This document shows positions 27,878-38,156 of a DNA stretch of 64,000 bases, in pieces. Every line of letters starts with the position of its first letter. The stretch's first letter is position 1. Below the pieces are notes generated by a model, which saw nothing but the letters and a program-made list of their open reading frames with translations, was not told the origin of the DNA and did not search any database. The translations under genes were made by a program, and so were the position numbers. This stretch comes from Nitrospirota bacterium. GTDB lineage: Bacteria > Nitrospirota > Nitrospiria > SBBL01 > JAADHI01. The DNA lies in NCBI GenBank assembly GCA_029261155.1, contig JAJDBW010000037.1:1-64000 (forward strand), in the 5' to 3' direction.

Positions 27878-29893
27878 TTATTTGTTGTGATAGACAACCA
27901 CCCGGTTTTTCCCCGAATGTTTGGCTTGATAGAGCGCACGATCTGCACTGTCGATCAACTCGTTCACACTCTGCGCATCCTCCGGAAAACTGGCCAGCCC
28001 AATACTCACCGTTAATGCCTTCATCCCCTGAATTTTCTTTTGAAGATCTCCGCCTTTCGAAATCAGTTCGCAAAGACGGTTGGCGATCAAAACGGCGTCA
28101 TCCTTACTGGTATGGGGCAGGATCACGGTAAACTCTTCGCCACCAAAGCGCGAGGCCACATCGATTGTCCGGATGGTGTTTCGAATAACCTGAGAGACGT
28201 CTTTTAAAACTTCATCCCCAATTAAATGACCATACTTATCATTCACCTGTTTAAAATCGTCGATGTCGATTATGATGAGACAAATCGGCAAACCGTGCCG
28301 CCGGGTTCTTTCGATTTCTTCGGTCAGCCGCTCCTGAAAATAACGCCGGTTGAGCAAACCCGTCATCGGATCGGTAATAGAGATCTCTTTGAGCTCCTCC
28401 GCACGGACATGAAGATCGGAGCGCTCCATTGCCATCGTAATAAAACTGCCGATCGCTTGGAGTAATCCCAAATCTTCGTCGGTAAAATTTTGGCCGTTTA
28501 TTTTATCGGCGACATTCACCACTCCAATAATCCGGTCGCTTTTTTTGAGCGGAACGCTTAGAAAAGAGGGCGTTCTGTATCTGGGACGCGGGGCATGCGA
28601 AAGCCGCCGATCTTGTGCGATGTTCTCCACAAGCAAGGGAAGACCGCTCTGACATACCTGACCAGCAATCCCCTCTCCGGGTTTTTTATTAAACAAAGAA
28701 AAAAGCGAGGGATTAATCCCCTTCATCGCCTTCACCGAGAGTTCATTGTTTTCGTCGTTGAGCACCATCAAGGATCCTTGCTCCGCATCGAGGATTTGCG
28801 TCGTTTGCTCCAACAAATTTTTGTAGAGTGCGCCTTGCCTCAAATCGGAATCGAAGATGGTCAGATCAGAGAGGGATTGAATCGTCCGTTTTTGTTTCGC
28901 AATTTGGTTCTGCAATGCAATGTGTTCCAGCGAAGCGCCAGCCTGCTGACAAAACGACGCAATCATTTTTGTGTCATCGGCCGATAAGAGGGTATCGAAA
29001 ATCGCCAGGGTCGTGGTAGTGCGGTTGTTTTTGGAAAGCGGAAAAAGATGCGCCGAGTCCATGTCAACAGGGAGGCGCATCTGCAGCAAATCTGCGGGCT
29101 CATGAATAAAAATATTTTCCTCTTCCGCCTCAGCTCTCTTCTCTAAAAACGGATCGAGAAATACTTCCGATTGTTCGAGGGCCTTTTTCTTTTCACCGAA
29201 AGACGCAATCCCCCGATGGAGTTTTTCCCTCCGGCTCTGTTGAAACACACAAGCACTTTTTAAATCGAATAGAATGCCCAAGGTGATGAGCAAGGTTGTA
29301 TAGTGCATTGAATGCGTCAGGTCTTTTCTGAATTGATTTGCGACGTCGGTCAGTGTCGTAAGGTACGACGACTTCGACTGATATTCTTTTCGGCGGTAGA
29401 TATTTTCGAGGAGAACCGTCCCGATGGTTTGCAGGTCTTGTGCTATACGCTTGAGTGCCTCTTCCGTCATCAGAGGAACATCCTTCGTGGCTTCGCTCAA
29501 GGCTTCAGAGGAGACACCCCAAGCCAGCGCTTCCTCTTGGAAGTCGGACAACTCGGATGGGGCACAATAGGCCTTTCCCCCGATAATGGCATAATCGATT
29601 GCATTCGAAAGATGTATCGGAATAACAAATGACGTCAGTTTCGCCTCACATTTTACAAAGCCAATTTCTCCCGTTCGAATCGCAGTGTCGGCTTGTTTTT
29701 TAATCTGGTTGGCACAAAGTGATTCCCGGCCTGTTTCGTGAACGAGACCACAAATCGGATTTTCTCCGGCAGGAAATACCAAGGGAGAATCAAGGCTAGG
29801 ATCATAGATAAAGAGCGAAAATCCAACGAGAGAGGATAATGCTTGCTGGATATTCGCCCAGTTATAACGATTTAAATCGAAAAATTTCTGCAT
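27878..29893 (-). CDS. PocR-GAF-GGDEF diguanylate cyclase
   Basis: 671-aa soluble signalling protein that makes cyclic di-GMP. The N-terminal 170 residues match the PocR sensory domain (NPICGLVHETGRESLCANQI, GFVKCEAKLTSFVIPI), which has conserved Cys and binds small ligands in PduO/PocR-type regulators. A region of weak GAF similarity follows, then a clear GAF domain (about 350-500: DAEQGSLMVLNDENNELSVK, PGEGIAGQV). The GGDEF domain carries the active-site GGEEF at 584-588 and an inhibitory RxxD site (RTID), five residues before it. The enzyme should be active and product-inhibited. It is monocistronic. Confidence 0.9.
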   Translation of the reverse strand: MQKFFDLNRYNWANIQQALSSLVGFSLFIYDPSLDSPLVFPAGENPICGLVHETGRESLCANQIKKQADTAIRTGEIGFVKCEAKLTSFVIPIHLSNAIDYAIIGGKAYCAPSELSDFQEEALAWGVSSEALSEATKDVPLMTEEALKRIAQDLQTIGTVLLENIYRRKEYQSKSSYLTTLTDVANQFRKDLTHSMHYTTLLITLGILFDLKSACVFQQSRREKLHRGIASFGEKKKALEQSEVFLDPFLEKRAEAEEENIFIHEPADLLQMRLPVDMDSAHLFPLSKNNRTTTTLAIFDTLLSADDTKMIASFCQQAGASLEHIALQNQIAKQKRTIQSLSDLTIFDSDLRQGALYKNLLEQTTQILDAEQGSLMVLNDENNELSVKAMKGINPSLFSLFNKKPGEGIAGQVCQSGLPLLVENIAQDRRLSHAPRPRYRTPSFLSVPLKKSDRIIGVVNVADKINGQNFTDEDLGLLQAIGSFITMAMERSDLHVRAEELKEISITDPMTGLLNRRYFQERLTEEIERTRRHGLPICLIIIDIDDFKQVNDKYGHLIGDEVLKDVSQVIRNTIRTIDVASRFGGEEFTVILPHTSKDDAVLIANRLCELISKGGDLQKKIQGMKALTVSIGLASFPEDAQSVNELIDSADRALYQAKHSGKNRVVVYHNK

Positions 29894-30433
29894 ACACGGA
29901 TTGAGGACTCCAATTTACTCGCCCAAACCTGACCACGGGTCAGGGTCACGTCGGTCGATCGGTCTTTGTCGTAGCGTGCTGACCTTAGAGATTAAGTCTT
30001 TCTAAATTACTGCTCCGTAAATGAAGTGGTGCAACAAACCCTTCTTTTTTGGACAAAACTAAAAGCCAAAGCAATACTTCTAGAATTTTTACATAAAAGA
30101 TGGCTTATATATTAAAGTAGGGCCCCCAAAACTACCATAAAGCATATGAATAAATCTAGGGTTATTTAGGGTTGAGCACTTCAGATCCGCTTGATTCCGA
30201 GGAAGCCCTTAAGAAGGTCCTCAGCCTGCTTTCATACAAGGATTCAATACAATTTCTTCGGCCTAGAACACCTCTAGGCCTTTAAGAAAACTGACTTACA
30301 TCACAGTGCTTTACAGAGCAAATCATTAAGCTGGAAGACCTTATTCTAAAATTTAAGCTGATAAAAAAGCTTGAATGACGTATGATAGTCAAGATCTAAA
30401 TAATAGAAAACCTCCGTCCTTCAAAGACATAAC
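29894..30433. other. Gap of 540 bases upstream of uvrB
   Basis: No coding frame is supported. It has low GC compared with neighbouring genes and holds one clear hairpin (30260-30280). I could not find a confident LexA-type CTGT...ACAG operator or a consensus promoter. A small untranslated RNA ending at the hairpin is possible. Confidence 0.45.
30260..30284 (+). terminator. Orphan stem-loop terminator
   Basis: Stem GGCCTAGA, loop ACACC, stem TCTAGGCC, followed by TTTAAG. It lies in a non-coding gap far from any annotated gene end, so it could end an unrecognised short transcript. Confidence 0.5.
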
Positions 30434-32431
30434 ATGGCCCTCTTTCAACTTGAATCCGACTATATTCCCAAAGGAGATCAACCTCAGGCCATCGAGGCCC
30501 TGACCAAAGGGGTGATCGAGGGTAATCCACACCAAGTTCTCCTCGGAGTAACCGGCTCCGGTAAAACCTTTACCCTGGCAAATGTCGTTTCAGAAATCCA
30601 AAAACCGGCCCTCGTCATCGCCCACAATAAGACCCTTGCCGCACAACTCTACCGCGAATTCAAAACTTACTTTCCTCACAATGCCGTCGAGTATTTTGTG
30701 AGCTACTATGACTATTACCAGCCGGAAGCCTATATCCCGCATACCGACACCCTTATCGAGAAAGACGCCTCGATTAACGATGCCATCGACCGCATGCGTC
30801 ATGCCGCCACGCGTGCCTTGCTCGAACGCAACGACATCATTATTGTCGCCTCGGTTTCTTGTATCTATGGCCTCGGCTCTCCTGAGGCCTATCACGGGAT
30901 GCTGGTGTATCTTGAAACCGGGATGGAAATCGAGCGGGATACCGTTTTAAAAAAATTGGTGGAGATTCAATACGAGCGAAACGATTACGATTTTCACCGC
31001 GGGACATTCCGGGTGCGGGGAGATCTCATCGAAATCTTTCCGGCTTCTTCGGACGACTATGCCGTGCGGGTTGAATTTTTCGGAGAAACCATCGAAGCCA
31101 TCTACGAAGTGGATCCCCTTCGTGGCGAAATCATTCAAACGCTCGAAAAGATCGCCGTCTATCCCGGAAGCCATTATGTTACGCCGCCAGAACGTATCGA
31201 GAAAGCGCTGATTAGCATAGAGGACGAGCTTCAAGAACGGATAAAATATTTTAACGATCAGAAGATGCTCCTGGAAGCCCAACGGATCGAACAGCGAACG
31301 GGCTTCGATCTCGAAATGATCCGGGAAATCGGCTATTGCCAGGGTATTGAAAATTATTCACGGCATTTGTCCGGTCGAAACGCGGGAGAACCACCACCGA
31401 CCCTGCTCGACTACTTTCCGAAGGACTTTCTCTTAATTATCGACGAGAGCCATGCCACCGTTCCGCAAATTGGGGGCATGTACGAAGGCGACTATGCACG
31501 CAAGAGAAACCTGGTCGACTATGGCTTTCGCCTGCCCTCGGCCACGGATAACCGTCCCCTCCGGTTCGCTGAATTTGAACAGATGATGGGAACGGCGATC
31601 TACGTTTCCGCCACGCCCGGTCCCTACGAACTCGAACACGCCAAGGATCGGGTTATTGAGCAAGTCATCCGGCCTACAGGACTGATAGACCCCGAAATTA
31701 TTATCCGTCCTGTTAAAGGCGAGGTCGACGACTTGATCGAAGAAATCCGTCAGCGGGCCGCCCGTTCAGAACGCGTGTTGGTCACCACCCTCACAAAACG
31801 CATGGCGGAGGACCTCTGCGAATACTACCAAGAAATTGGCATTCGCGTCCGCTACCTTCATTCCGATATCAACACCATCGAGCGGATGGAAATTATTCGC
31901 GATCTGCGCCTGGGCAAGTTCGATGTACTCGTCGGCATCAACCTACTCCGAGAAGGCCTCGACTTGCCCGAAGTCTCTCTCGTCGCCATTCTCGATGCCG
32001 ACAAGGAAGGCTTCCTCCGCTCTTACCGCTCCCTCATACAAACGGCCGGGCGAGCGGCAAGAAACCTTGCGGGGCAAGTGATTATGTATGCCGATGTGAT
32101 CACGCGTTCAATTCAGATCACCCTCGACGAAACGAAGCGACGTCGCGAAATTCAAAGGCGTTACAACGAAGTCCACGGCATCACCCCGGCATCAATCCAA
32201 AAAAATATCCCGGTTTCGCTACAACAAGAAGTCGATAAAGACTATCTCTCTCCTAGCGCCGTGGCGGAAGAACAGGAGGTTTACCTTCCAAAACGGGAAC
32301 GGGAGCAATTGATCCGCGCTCTCGAAAAAGAAATGCGGGAGTCGGCCCGGCTTTTAAATTATGAACACGCGGCACGCTTGCGCGACAAAATCAAGGTATT
32401 AAAGGAAATGGAAATTCTCGAGAAGATGTAG
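30434..32431 (+). CDS. uvrB: Excinuclease ABC subunit B
   Basis: 665-aa DNA-repair helicase-like protein of nucleotide excision repair. Walker A GVTGSGKT is at 38-45. [20 protein letters not shown] is the beta-hairpin that probes damage, and [13 protein letters not shown] and [15 protein letters not shown] are helicase motifs V and VI. The C-terminal UvrC-binding domain ([20 protein letters not shown]) is present, so it is full length. The operon partners uvrA and uvrC are not in the window. Confidence 0.98.
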   Translation: MALFQLESDYIPKGDQPQAIEALTKGVIEGNPHQVLLGVTGSGKTFTLANVVSEIQKPALVIAHNKTLAAQLYREFKTYFPHNAVEYFVSYYDYYQPEAYIPHTDTLIEKDASINDAIDRMRHAATRALLERNDIIIVASVSCIYGLGSPEAYHGMLVYLETGMEIERDTVLKKLVEIQYERNDYDFHRGTFRVRGDLIEIFPASSDDYAVRVEFFGETIEAIYEVDPLRGEIIQTLEKIAVYPGSHYVTPPERIEKALISIEDELQERIKYFNDQKMLLEAQRIEQRTGFDLEMIREIGYCQGIENYSRHLSGRNAGEPPPTLLDYFPKDFLLIIDESHATVPQIGGMYEGDYARKRNLVDYGFRLPSATDNRPLRFAEFEQMMGTAIYVSATPGPYELEHAKDRVIEQVIRPTGLIDPEIIIRPVKGEVDDLIEEIRQRAARSERVLVTTLTKRMAEDLCEYYQEIGIRVRYLHSDINTIERMEIIRDLRLGKFDVLVGINLLREGLDLPEVSLVAILDADKEGFLRSYRSLIQTAGRAARNLAGQVIMYADVITRSIQITLDETKRRREIQRRYNEVHGITPASIQKNIPVSLQQEVDKDYLSPSAVAEEQEVYLPKREREQLIRALEKEMRESARLLNYEHAARLRDKIKVLKEMEILEKM

Positions 32432-32443
32432 GAGGAAGCGCAA

Positions 32444-32713
32444 TTAGGCTTGTTTATAGGTGTAGATCCCTAAAAAGATGCCCAGCAGAATGAGCAGATT
32501 GATTTGAAAGGTAAAACCGAATGTGAAGGTGACCAATCGAAGGTCTAAGGTGAGCGGTGGGGTCAAGCCAATGTGGTAGCCTTTAAGAAAAATATCCGGC
32601 AACAGCCCTGAAGGAGAAATACGGCGGAGCACTTCGCCCATGATCCCTCCAAGAAATCCGCCTAAAAGTATAAAAAACAGCAGGAGCCCGATTGATTTAT
32701 GTAATGTCGCCAT
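32444..32713 (-). CDS. DUF4321 membrane protein
   Basis: 89 aa with two or three membrane helices: IGLLLFFILLGGFLGGIMGE at the start and INLLILLGIFLGIYTYKQA at the end, with a short conserved loop and LRLVTFTFGFTF between. This matches the DUF4321 family of small inner-membrane proteins. No function is known. It converges on uvrB with 12 bases between stops. Confidence 0.85.
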   Translation of the reverse strand: MATLHKSIGLLLFFILLGGFLGGIMGEVLRRISPSGLLPDIFLKGYHIGLTPPLTLDLRLVTFTFGFTFQINLLILLGIFLGIYTYKQA

Positions 32714-33182
32714 AGGAAATCTTAGAAACTTAGGCTATCTTTTTCGACCTTTATTGTCAAGCGCGGCACCTGTCGCACCTCATATTCTGGATCCAAAATA
32801 CACTATTTTTTGGACAGTTTAGTCCTAAATTTCTAGCTCTTCAAGCGGATTTTCATTCTTCAGTTGAAAAACGACGACAAACTGCCATTGATAAAAAGAG
32901 AAGACCCGGATAAATATCGAGCCCAAAGGCACAATTACCTTTTTAAAGCGAAGAATTGACCGTCTCACAAAAGCCATGCTATGATTGCTTACATTGCAAT
33001 GAAAGAGAGGCGGAACCGTTCAGCATTGCCTATTGGACCCAGCCTAAGGGGATCTTCTCGTCCCTTCGAGCACAATCGTGTTGATTAACCGGAACAGTGT
33101 CCCTTGGCTCTCATATTTTCATTTGCGCTTTATTTAGTGTGGAATAGACCTGCTCTATCCCAACAATGGAGGATGATCCGAA
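32714..33182. other. Gap with the nfuA promoter and a long leader
   Basis: 469 bases without a supported gene. The first 240 bases show nothing. A promoter at 32956-32985 is followed by about 190 bases before the nfuA ATG. The leader has short complementary ends (GAGAG near 33006, CTCTC near 33111), but I do not recognise a riboswitch or 6S RNA. Confidence 0.45.
32956..32985 (+). promoter_or_regulatory. Sigma-70-like promoter upstream of nfuA
   Basis: TTGACC, an 18-base spacer and TATGAT, a near-consensus -10. It points at nfuA and implies a 5' leader of about 190 bases. Confidence 0.6.
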
Positions 33183-33800
33183 ATGATTGAAATATCCGAA
33201 ATGGCGAAAAAACGGGTCGATATACTGATGACGAAGCAGCGCGAAGAACATAAAAAAATGATTGAAGGACTTCGCCTCACCGTGAAAGGCGCGATTCCAA
33301 ACGTCGAATATGCCCTGGCTTTTAAGGAAGAGGGTAAGGATGAAGCCGGAGATATCTCGGTGGAGACCAGCGGAATCAAGGTTTTCATGGAGCAAAAAAA
33401 CGCGAAGTTTTTAGAGGATGTGACGATCGATTTTATTCAGGGCCTTCAGGAAACCGGGTTCAAAATTGAAAATCCGAAGGTCATCGAATCGAAAGCGAAG
33501 AAACCCGATACGCCGCCCAAGCTCGATTCACCTGAGGCCATCGCGGTTCAAAAAGTGCTCGACACTGAAATCAACCCTGCCGTCGCGGCCCATGGAGGCG
33601 TCATCAGTCTGGTCGACGTTCGAGATCAAACTGCCTATATTCGTCTCGGCGGAGGCTGCCAAGGGTGTGGTATGGCCGATGTGACTTTGAAGCAAGGCGT
33701 AATCGTAGCCATTAAAAAAGGGGTTCCCGAAATTCAGGAGGTCCTTGATGTTACAGATCATGCCGACGGCGAAAATCCCTATTATTCTCCCGGAAAGTAA
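33183..33800 (+). CDS. nfuA: Fe-S cluster carrier NfuA
   Basis: 205 aa with a degenerate A-type (IscA/HesB-like) N-terminal domain and a C-terminal Nfu domain joined by a KPDTPP linker. The cluster ligands are C159 and C162 (GGGCQGCGMAD). The A-type domain has no Cys, as in E. coli NfuA, and probably binds clients. It delivers 4Fe-4S clusters to apoproteins. The first bases are GGAGGATGATCCGAAATG, giving a clear ribosome site. Confidence 0.93.
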   Translation: MIEISEMAKKRVDILMTKQREEHKKMIEGLRLTVKGAIPNVEYALAFKEEGKDEAGDISVETSGIKVFMEQKNAKFLEDVTIDFIQGLQETGFKIENPKVIESKAKKPDTPPKLDSPEAIAVQKVLDTEINPAVAAHGGVISLVDVRDQTAYIRLGGGCQGCGMADVTLKQGVIVAIKKGVPEIQEVLDVTDHADGENPYYSPGK

Positions 33801-33928
33801 GGCCGAATAAGGCCTCCTTTTCTCATTGGCTCCATATTGCCGAAGGTCCAGGGCCTTCAGGCGATTTGGAGCGACACCATGTTTTATTCGCGCCCCTATC
33901 CTCATTCCCGGATTTCATAAGACTCGAG

Positions 33929-35203
33929 ATGCGCGTCCTTCTCCTGATCCCCAGCAGTTCCTACAAAACCGCAGCATTCCTTAAGGCCGCTGACACGCTT
34001 AAAGCCGAGGTCCTTGTGGCCTGTAACCGCTCGCAGACACTGGAATCCGTGGCCCAAGGAAATCTCCTTACCCTTGATTTCTTAAATATCACCGCTTCGA
34101 CAAAAAAGATCGTCCAACATGTAAAAAATCGGCCGATTTCTGCTGTGGTCTCGACCGATGATGAAGCGACGCTCTTGGCGGCCTCGGTTTCCAAAGCCTT
34201 GTCCCTAAAATCCAACCCGGCCTCGGCGCTTGTTCCAACCTTAGACAAAGCGCAGCTTCGACAACGCCTTCGTGAAGCCGGATTACCCGCTCCGGCATAC
34301 CAATGTTATTCGACAGAAGAGAACCTCGAAGATCTTGCGAACAAAATCGACTATCCCGTCGTCCTCAAACCGACTTTTCTTTCAGGCAGCCAAGGGGTAA
34401 TTCGTGCAAACACAGGAGAGGAATTCAAGCAAGCCTTTCGTCGGATCATAGCCTTACTCCAAGATCCGGATGTCATTCAAAAACGAGGTAGCGTCGCAAA
34501 AGAAATCCTTGTGGAGACCTACATTCCGGGAAAGGAGTTTGCCTTTGAAGGCTTGTTACAGGAGGGTCGCTTATCCCAACTGGCACTCTTCGACAAGCCG
34601 GATACCCTCGAAGGCCCCTTTTTCGAAGAAACCCTTTACATTACACCCACTCGCCTGCCCACACCTTTTCAGGACGCCATTTTTAAGTGTGTGAACAGCG
34701 GTGCTGAGGCCCTCGGCTTAAAAGAAGGCCCACTTCATGCGGAGATCCGATTAAGTCCCGAAGGTCCGGTTTTGCTCGAGATTGCGGCAAGATCGATTGG
34801 CGGACACTGTTCAAACATCCTCCATTTCGGGTTAGGCATGAGCTTGGAAGAAATTATCCTAAGGCACGCGCTAAAGTTGCCCTTGGAATCCACCGATATG
34901 CACGCCAAGGAGGTCGCAGGAATGCATGCGGCCGGCGTGATGATGATCCCCATTCCAACACGCGGTTTTTTAAGGGCTGTGCACGGCTTGGACGAGGCAA
35001 AAACGATCGCGGGAATTACGGCAATTGAAATCAGTGTACACCGCGGCCAAGAGATAATCCCCTTACCAGAGGGTCATGCTTATTTTGGTTTTATTTTTGC
35101 GAAAGGCTCGAGCCCGGAGGCCGTTGAATCTGCACTGCGTCAGGCCCATCAAAAACTCCACATCGATATTTCGCCTTCGTTCAAACCAGGCCAACAGGGT
35201 TAA
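33929..35203 (+). CDS. ATP-grasp ligase-family protein
   Basis: 424 aa from the ATG at 33929 (MRVLLLIPSSSYKTAAFLKA), which begins the Rossmann-like domain; the frame open from 33866 is not needed. The ATP-grasp fold shows DYPVVLKPTFLSGSQGVIRA-like nucleotide motif (YPVVLKPTF...GSQGV), EILVETYIPGKEFAFEG, LHAEIRLSPEGPVLLEIAAR and RSIGGHC. This is close to the PurK/CarB-like carboxylate-amine ligases that make dipeptides or amino-acid conjugates. Its substrate is unknown and no biosynthetic neighbours help. It is 128 bases after nfuA. Confidence 0.85.
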   Translation: MRVLLLIPSSSYKTAAFLKAADTLKAEVLVACNRSQTLESVAQGNLLTLDFLNITASTKKIVQHVKNRPISAVVSTDDEATLLAASVSKALSLKSNPASALVPTLDKAQLRQRLREAGLPAPAYQCYSTEENLEDLANKIDYPVVLKPTFLSGSQGVIRANTGEEFKQAFRRIIALLQDPDVIQKRGSVAKEILVETYIPGKEFAFEGLLQEGRLSQLALFDKPDTLEGPFFEETLYITPTRLPTPFQDAIFKCVNSGAEALGLKEGPLHAEIRLSPEGPVLLEIAARSIGGHCSNILHFGLGMSLEEIILRHALKLPLESTDMHAKEVAGMHAAGVMMIPIPTRGFLRAVHGLDEAKTIAGITAIEISVHRGQEIIPLPEGHAYFGFIFAKGSSPEAVESALRQAHQKLHIDISPSFKPGQQG

Positions 35204-35231
35204 TTATCCTATAAAAAAATGGTTTTAGCGC

Positions 35232-35260
35232 TTGACTTTCAATTTAACCTATTGTATTTA
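35232..35260 (+). promoter_or_regulatory. Sigma-70-like promoter for ihfA
   Basis: TTGACT, a 17-base spacer and TATTTA; an alternative TATAGT lies 4 bases further on. It lies about 85 bases upstream of the ihfA ATG in an A/T-rich stretch. Confidence 0.7.
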
Positions 35261-35344
35261 TAGTAAAAAATTAAAGTTTACATCGAAACTGCAGGAAACA
35301 ACGTTTCAAGGGCAGCCCGCTTTAACCCAAATGAAGGAGCTTTG

Positions 35345-35620
35345 ATGAGAAAAGCCGATCTTGCTGATAAAGTCGTCATGAAACTCGGCGTGACACGTAA
35401 AGAATCTTCGGACATCATTCGACTGGTTCTCGATTCGATCAAAGGAACCCTAAAAAACGGGGAAACCGTCAAGATTGCCGGATTCGGCAACTTTGTCGTC
35501 CGTAATAAAAAGGCAAGAAAAGGGCGGAACCCAAAAACAGGAGAAGAGATCGGCATCACCCCCCGCCGTGTCGTCACCTTTCGCCCAAGCCAGGTCTTCA
35601 AGCAATTCGTCAACCAATAG
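35345..35620 (+). CDS. ihfA: Integration host factor subunit alpha
   Basis: 91-aa DNA-bending protein of the HU/IHF family. It starts MRKADLADKVVMKLGVTRKE, and the DNA arm is GFGNFVVRNKKARKGRNPKTG with the conserved GRNPKTGE and the Pro at the arm tip. The ATG follows AAGGAG at good spacing. IHF alpha pairs with a beta subunit elsewhere. It heads the ihfA-merR-tRNA-Pro arrangement. Confidence 0.9.
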   Translation: MRKADLADKVVMKLGVTRKESSDIIRLVLDSIKGTLKNGETVKIAGFGNFVVRNKKARKGRNPKTGEEIGITPRRVVTFRPSQVFKQFVNQ

Positions 35621-35636
35621 TGGACCAACATAGACA

Positions 35637-35963
35637 TTGATCAAGGTGCAGGAAAAACTGTTTTATAAAATCAGCGAGGTCAGCCACCAAACTGGCCTTG
35701 AGCCTTATGTGATTCGATTTTGGGAAACCGAGTTTCCCAGCCTTCACCCTAGAAAAAGTAAGGGAAATCAACGCACTTATACCAAAAGAGAAATCGACCA
35801 TATCCTGGAAATCAAACATCTGCTCTATAAAGAACGATTAACGATTCCCGGCGCAAGAAAGCGATTGAGGCAATCGTCCCAGAAAGATCGGGCAAACGGC
35901 CTCCAACACACGCTATCCTCTGTCAAAAAGGAACTGGAAGAGATTATTCACTTACTCAGCTGA
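35637..35963 (+). CDS. MerR-family transcription regulator
   Basis: 108 aa. The winged helix begins [22 protein letters not shown] and continues [20 protein letters not shown], then a short coiled coil ([14 protein letters not shown]). There is no metal-binding Cys tail, so it is the SoxR/CueR-unlike, MerR-like protein commonly placed after ihfA. I keep the TTG start at 35637; a GTG at 35646 is equally possible, and neither has a good ribosome site. It probably depends on translation of ihfA, 16 bases upstream. Confidence 0.85.
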   Translation: MIKVQEKLFYKISEVSHQTGLEPYVIRFWETEFPSLHPRKSKGNQRTYTKREIDHILEIKHLLYKERLTIPGARKRLRQSSQKDRANGLQHTLSSVKKELEEIIHLLS

Positions 35964-35964
35964 T

Positions 35965-36041
35965 CGGGGCGTAGCGCAGCCTGGTAGCGCACTCGCTTGG
36001 GGTGCGAGAGGTCGCTGGTTCAAATCCAGTCGTCCCGACCA
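35965..36041 (+). tRNA. tRNA-Pro (anticodon GGG)
   Basis: 77 bases starting 2 bases after the MerR stop codon. The acceptor stem is CGGGGCG/CGTCCCG, the anticodon loop TTGGGGT gives GGG, the T loop is TTCAAAT, and the CCA is encoded. Confidence 0.97.
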
Positions 36042-36368
36042 GAGTCTCTTCCTGAACCAAAGGGAATCCATCCAAGAATTTCGGAAAGGCCACCTTGCAC
36101 ATCTAAACAAACCCTCTCCCACTTAATTGCCTTGATGTGATGCCTTCGGCGCATCCAAGTCAAAGCCATCGATCGGAGCGTGTAAGACACGCAATTCAAT
36201 TTTGCCATGGACTTTTCAAGTGTGCTACATTAACCCCAAATTGGTTCCATGTTTTTTCCCAGCCGATTCTTCACTAATTTCATCCACCGCCTTTAGGTAT
36301 ATGCTTCATTCTTGAGAAAGAAGCCGGGCGATTTCAATTTTTAGAAAAGGTAGGAGTCGACAAAAAGA
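36042..36368. other. Gap without a supported gene
   Basis: About 330 bases after tRNA-Pro. No frame has a family signature. It should contain the promoter of the potassium-uptake operon; none is convincing by eye. The ribosome site AGGTAGGAG precedes the ktrB start. Confidence 0.45.
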
Positions 36369-38120
36369 ATGGCGTCCTCGCCCCCCCCTCTTCGTTACTT
36401 AGCGTCGATTACGAATCACCTAAGAAATGTAAAGGTTTTCCCCACCGTTGGCTTGCTCTTACTTGCACTGAGCCTAGACTACTCGCCTTGGCTACCCTTG
36501 ATCAGTAAAATGGCCTCAACCCTCTTACAGGTCGGCGTCTTGGTCAAGTTGGTTTTTGAGGAACGCTATCTTCATCTAAAGTTTCGGCGACTTTCATGGC
36601 AAAAAAAGTTAATCCCAATTGCGCTCTTCGGCGTCTGCCTCTTGTTCTTTATCGAAAAAAACCTCCTCCTCTACTCAATGTGGGGCGATTCCTCCGGTGC
36701 GATGATGAACCCCTACCGCTCCTACAGCATCATATTTTTTTCGTCCGCGTTTTTCATTTATGCCCTCCGGCTTAATATGATTTCGGAATTCTTAAGTCAA
36801 CTTCATCTCAAACCCGCACAAACGCTTGCAATCGGTTTTATGGGTCTCATCCTTTTCGGAACAATGCTTCTTTCTCTTCCACAAATGGTATCGGACCCCT
36901 CGAAGATTTCGATAATCGATGCCTTGTTTACCGCCACATCGGCCAGCACAGTTACAGGCTTGGTCCTTTTCCCTATCTCGGAGTTTTATAAACCCAGCGG
37001 AATTTGGGTTATCCTTTTCATGATTCAACTGGGCGGACTCGGCATTATGACCTTCGGCGTCCTCTTTTCAATGATTTCGAAACAAAGAATGCGTATCCAC
37101 GACGAAGTCGCCCTTCAGGGGGTTCTTGGCACGGAATCAATCGGAACCGTACAACAAGAAATTAAACTCATCTTTTTGATTACTTTTATGATCGAGGCCC
37201 TGGGAGCGATTTTTATCTGGGTTATCCTTCCTGCTGATACTGCCGATCCTTTCTTTACTGCGGTTTTTCACTCGATCTCGGCCTTTTGTAATGCCGGGTT
37301 TTCACTCTTCCCAGAAAACTTGATGCACTATGTTGACCATTTTTCGATGAACTTCGTCATCGTCATTTTAATTGTACTCGGCGGCATTGGGTTTCCCGTC
37401 CTGAACAATTTAGGGAATTACCCTTTCTTTAGTAAAGATCGCGCGGCATGGCGGCTTTCCTTTCACTCTAAAATGGTCTTGTCCGTTTCCGGCGCACTCC
37501 TCTTAATTGGAACAATCGTCATTTATATTCTGGAATATCAGAACTCGCTTTCTTCGCTTTCCTGGTACGACAAATGGATCGCGGCGGCCTTTCATTCGGT
37601 TACCGCACGAACCGCGGGATTTAATACCTTGGACCTGGGCGGTTTTTCCGATGCGGCGCTCTATTTCATTATGCTTTTAATGTGGATCGGAGGTTCTCCG
37701 GCCTCCACCGCGGGGGGCATCAAGACGACCACCTTCGGCGTCATGCTCGCCACCTTGGGTGCGATGTTACATCAACGCGATGAAGTCAGTGTTTTTAAAA
37801 GAAGCCTCTCATCCCAAGCCGTTCAGAAATCGCTTTCAACCGCCTTTACCTCCTCGGCGCTCCTCGCGACTTTATTGCTCTTGTTGCTCGCTTTTGATGG
37901 CGGAAATTTCAAGGCGCTCATGTTTGAATCGGTCTCCGCCTTTAATACGGTTGGGCTCTCTACGGGGATCACTTCACAATTGAGTCCTATCGGGAAAATC
38001 ATTATCATTTTAACTATGTTTATCGGTCGAATCGGACCCCTTACACTCGCATTCAGTTTAGCCGAGCGGATTAGCAAGGGGAAATACACCTATCCGCAAG
38101 AACGCGTGATTATCGGATAA
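36369..38120 (+). CDS. ktrB: K+ uptake channel subunit, KtrB/TrkH family
   Basis: 583-aa inner-membrane protein. The four pore loops of the family are visible: TSASTVTGLVLF, HSISAFCNAGFSLF, HSVTARTAGFNTLD and SVSAFNTVGLSTG, each with the selectivity-filter glycine. About 130 extra residues at the N-terminus form further helices, which makes it longer than typical KtrB (about 440). It forms a K+ channel gated by the cytosolic partner encoded 36 bases downstream. Uptake may be Na+-linked in KtrB types, but this cannot be read from sequence. Confidence 0.95.
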   Translation: MASSPPPLRYLASITNHLRNVKVFPTVGLLLLALSLDYSPWLPLISKMASTLLQVGVLVKLVFEERYLHLKFRRLSWQKKLIPIALFGVCLLFFIEKNLLLYSMWGDSSGAMMNPYRSYSIIFFSSAFFIYALRLNMISEFLSQLHLKPAQTLAIGFMGLILFGTMLLSLPQMVSDPSKISIIDALFTATSASTVTGLVLFPISEFYKPSGIWVILFMIQLGGLGIMTFGVLFSMISKQRMRIHDEVALQGVLGTESIGTVQQEIKLIFLITFMIEALGAIFIWVILPADTADPFFTAVFHSISAFCNAGFSLFPENLMHYVDHFSMNFVIVILIVLGGIGFPVLNNLGNYPFFSKDRAAWRLSFHSKMVLSVSGALLLIGTIVIYILEYQNSLSSLSWYDKWIAAAFHSVTARTAGFNTLDLGGFSDAALYFIMLLMWIGGSPASTAGGIKTTTFGVMLATLGAMLHQRDEVSVFKRSLSSQAVQKSLSTAFTSSALLATLLLLLLAFDGGNFKALMFESVSAFNTVGLSTGITSQLSPIGKIIIILTMFIGRIGPLTLAFSLAERISKGKYTYPQERVIIG

Positions 38121-38156
38121 GTTCCCGCTGAAATTGCGATATAAAAAAGGAGCATT

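Noticed and set aside
33000-33120. 6S RNA or SRP RNA in the nfuA leader
   Set aside because: Ends pair only weakly and none of the conserved core motifs of either RNA is present.
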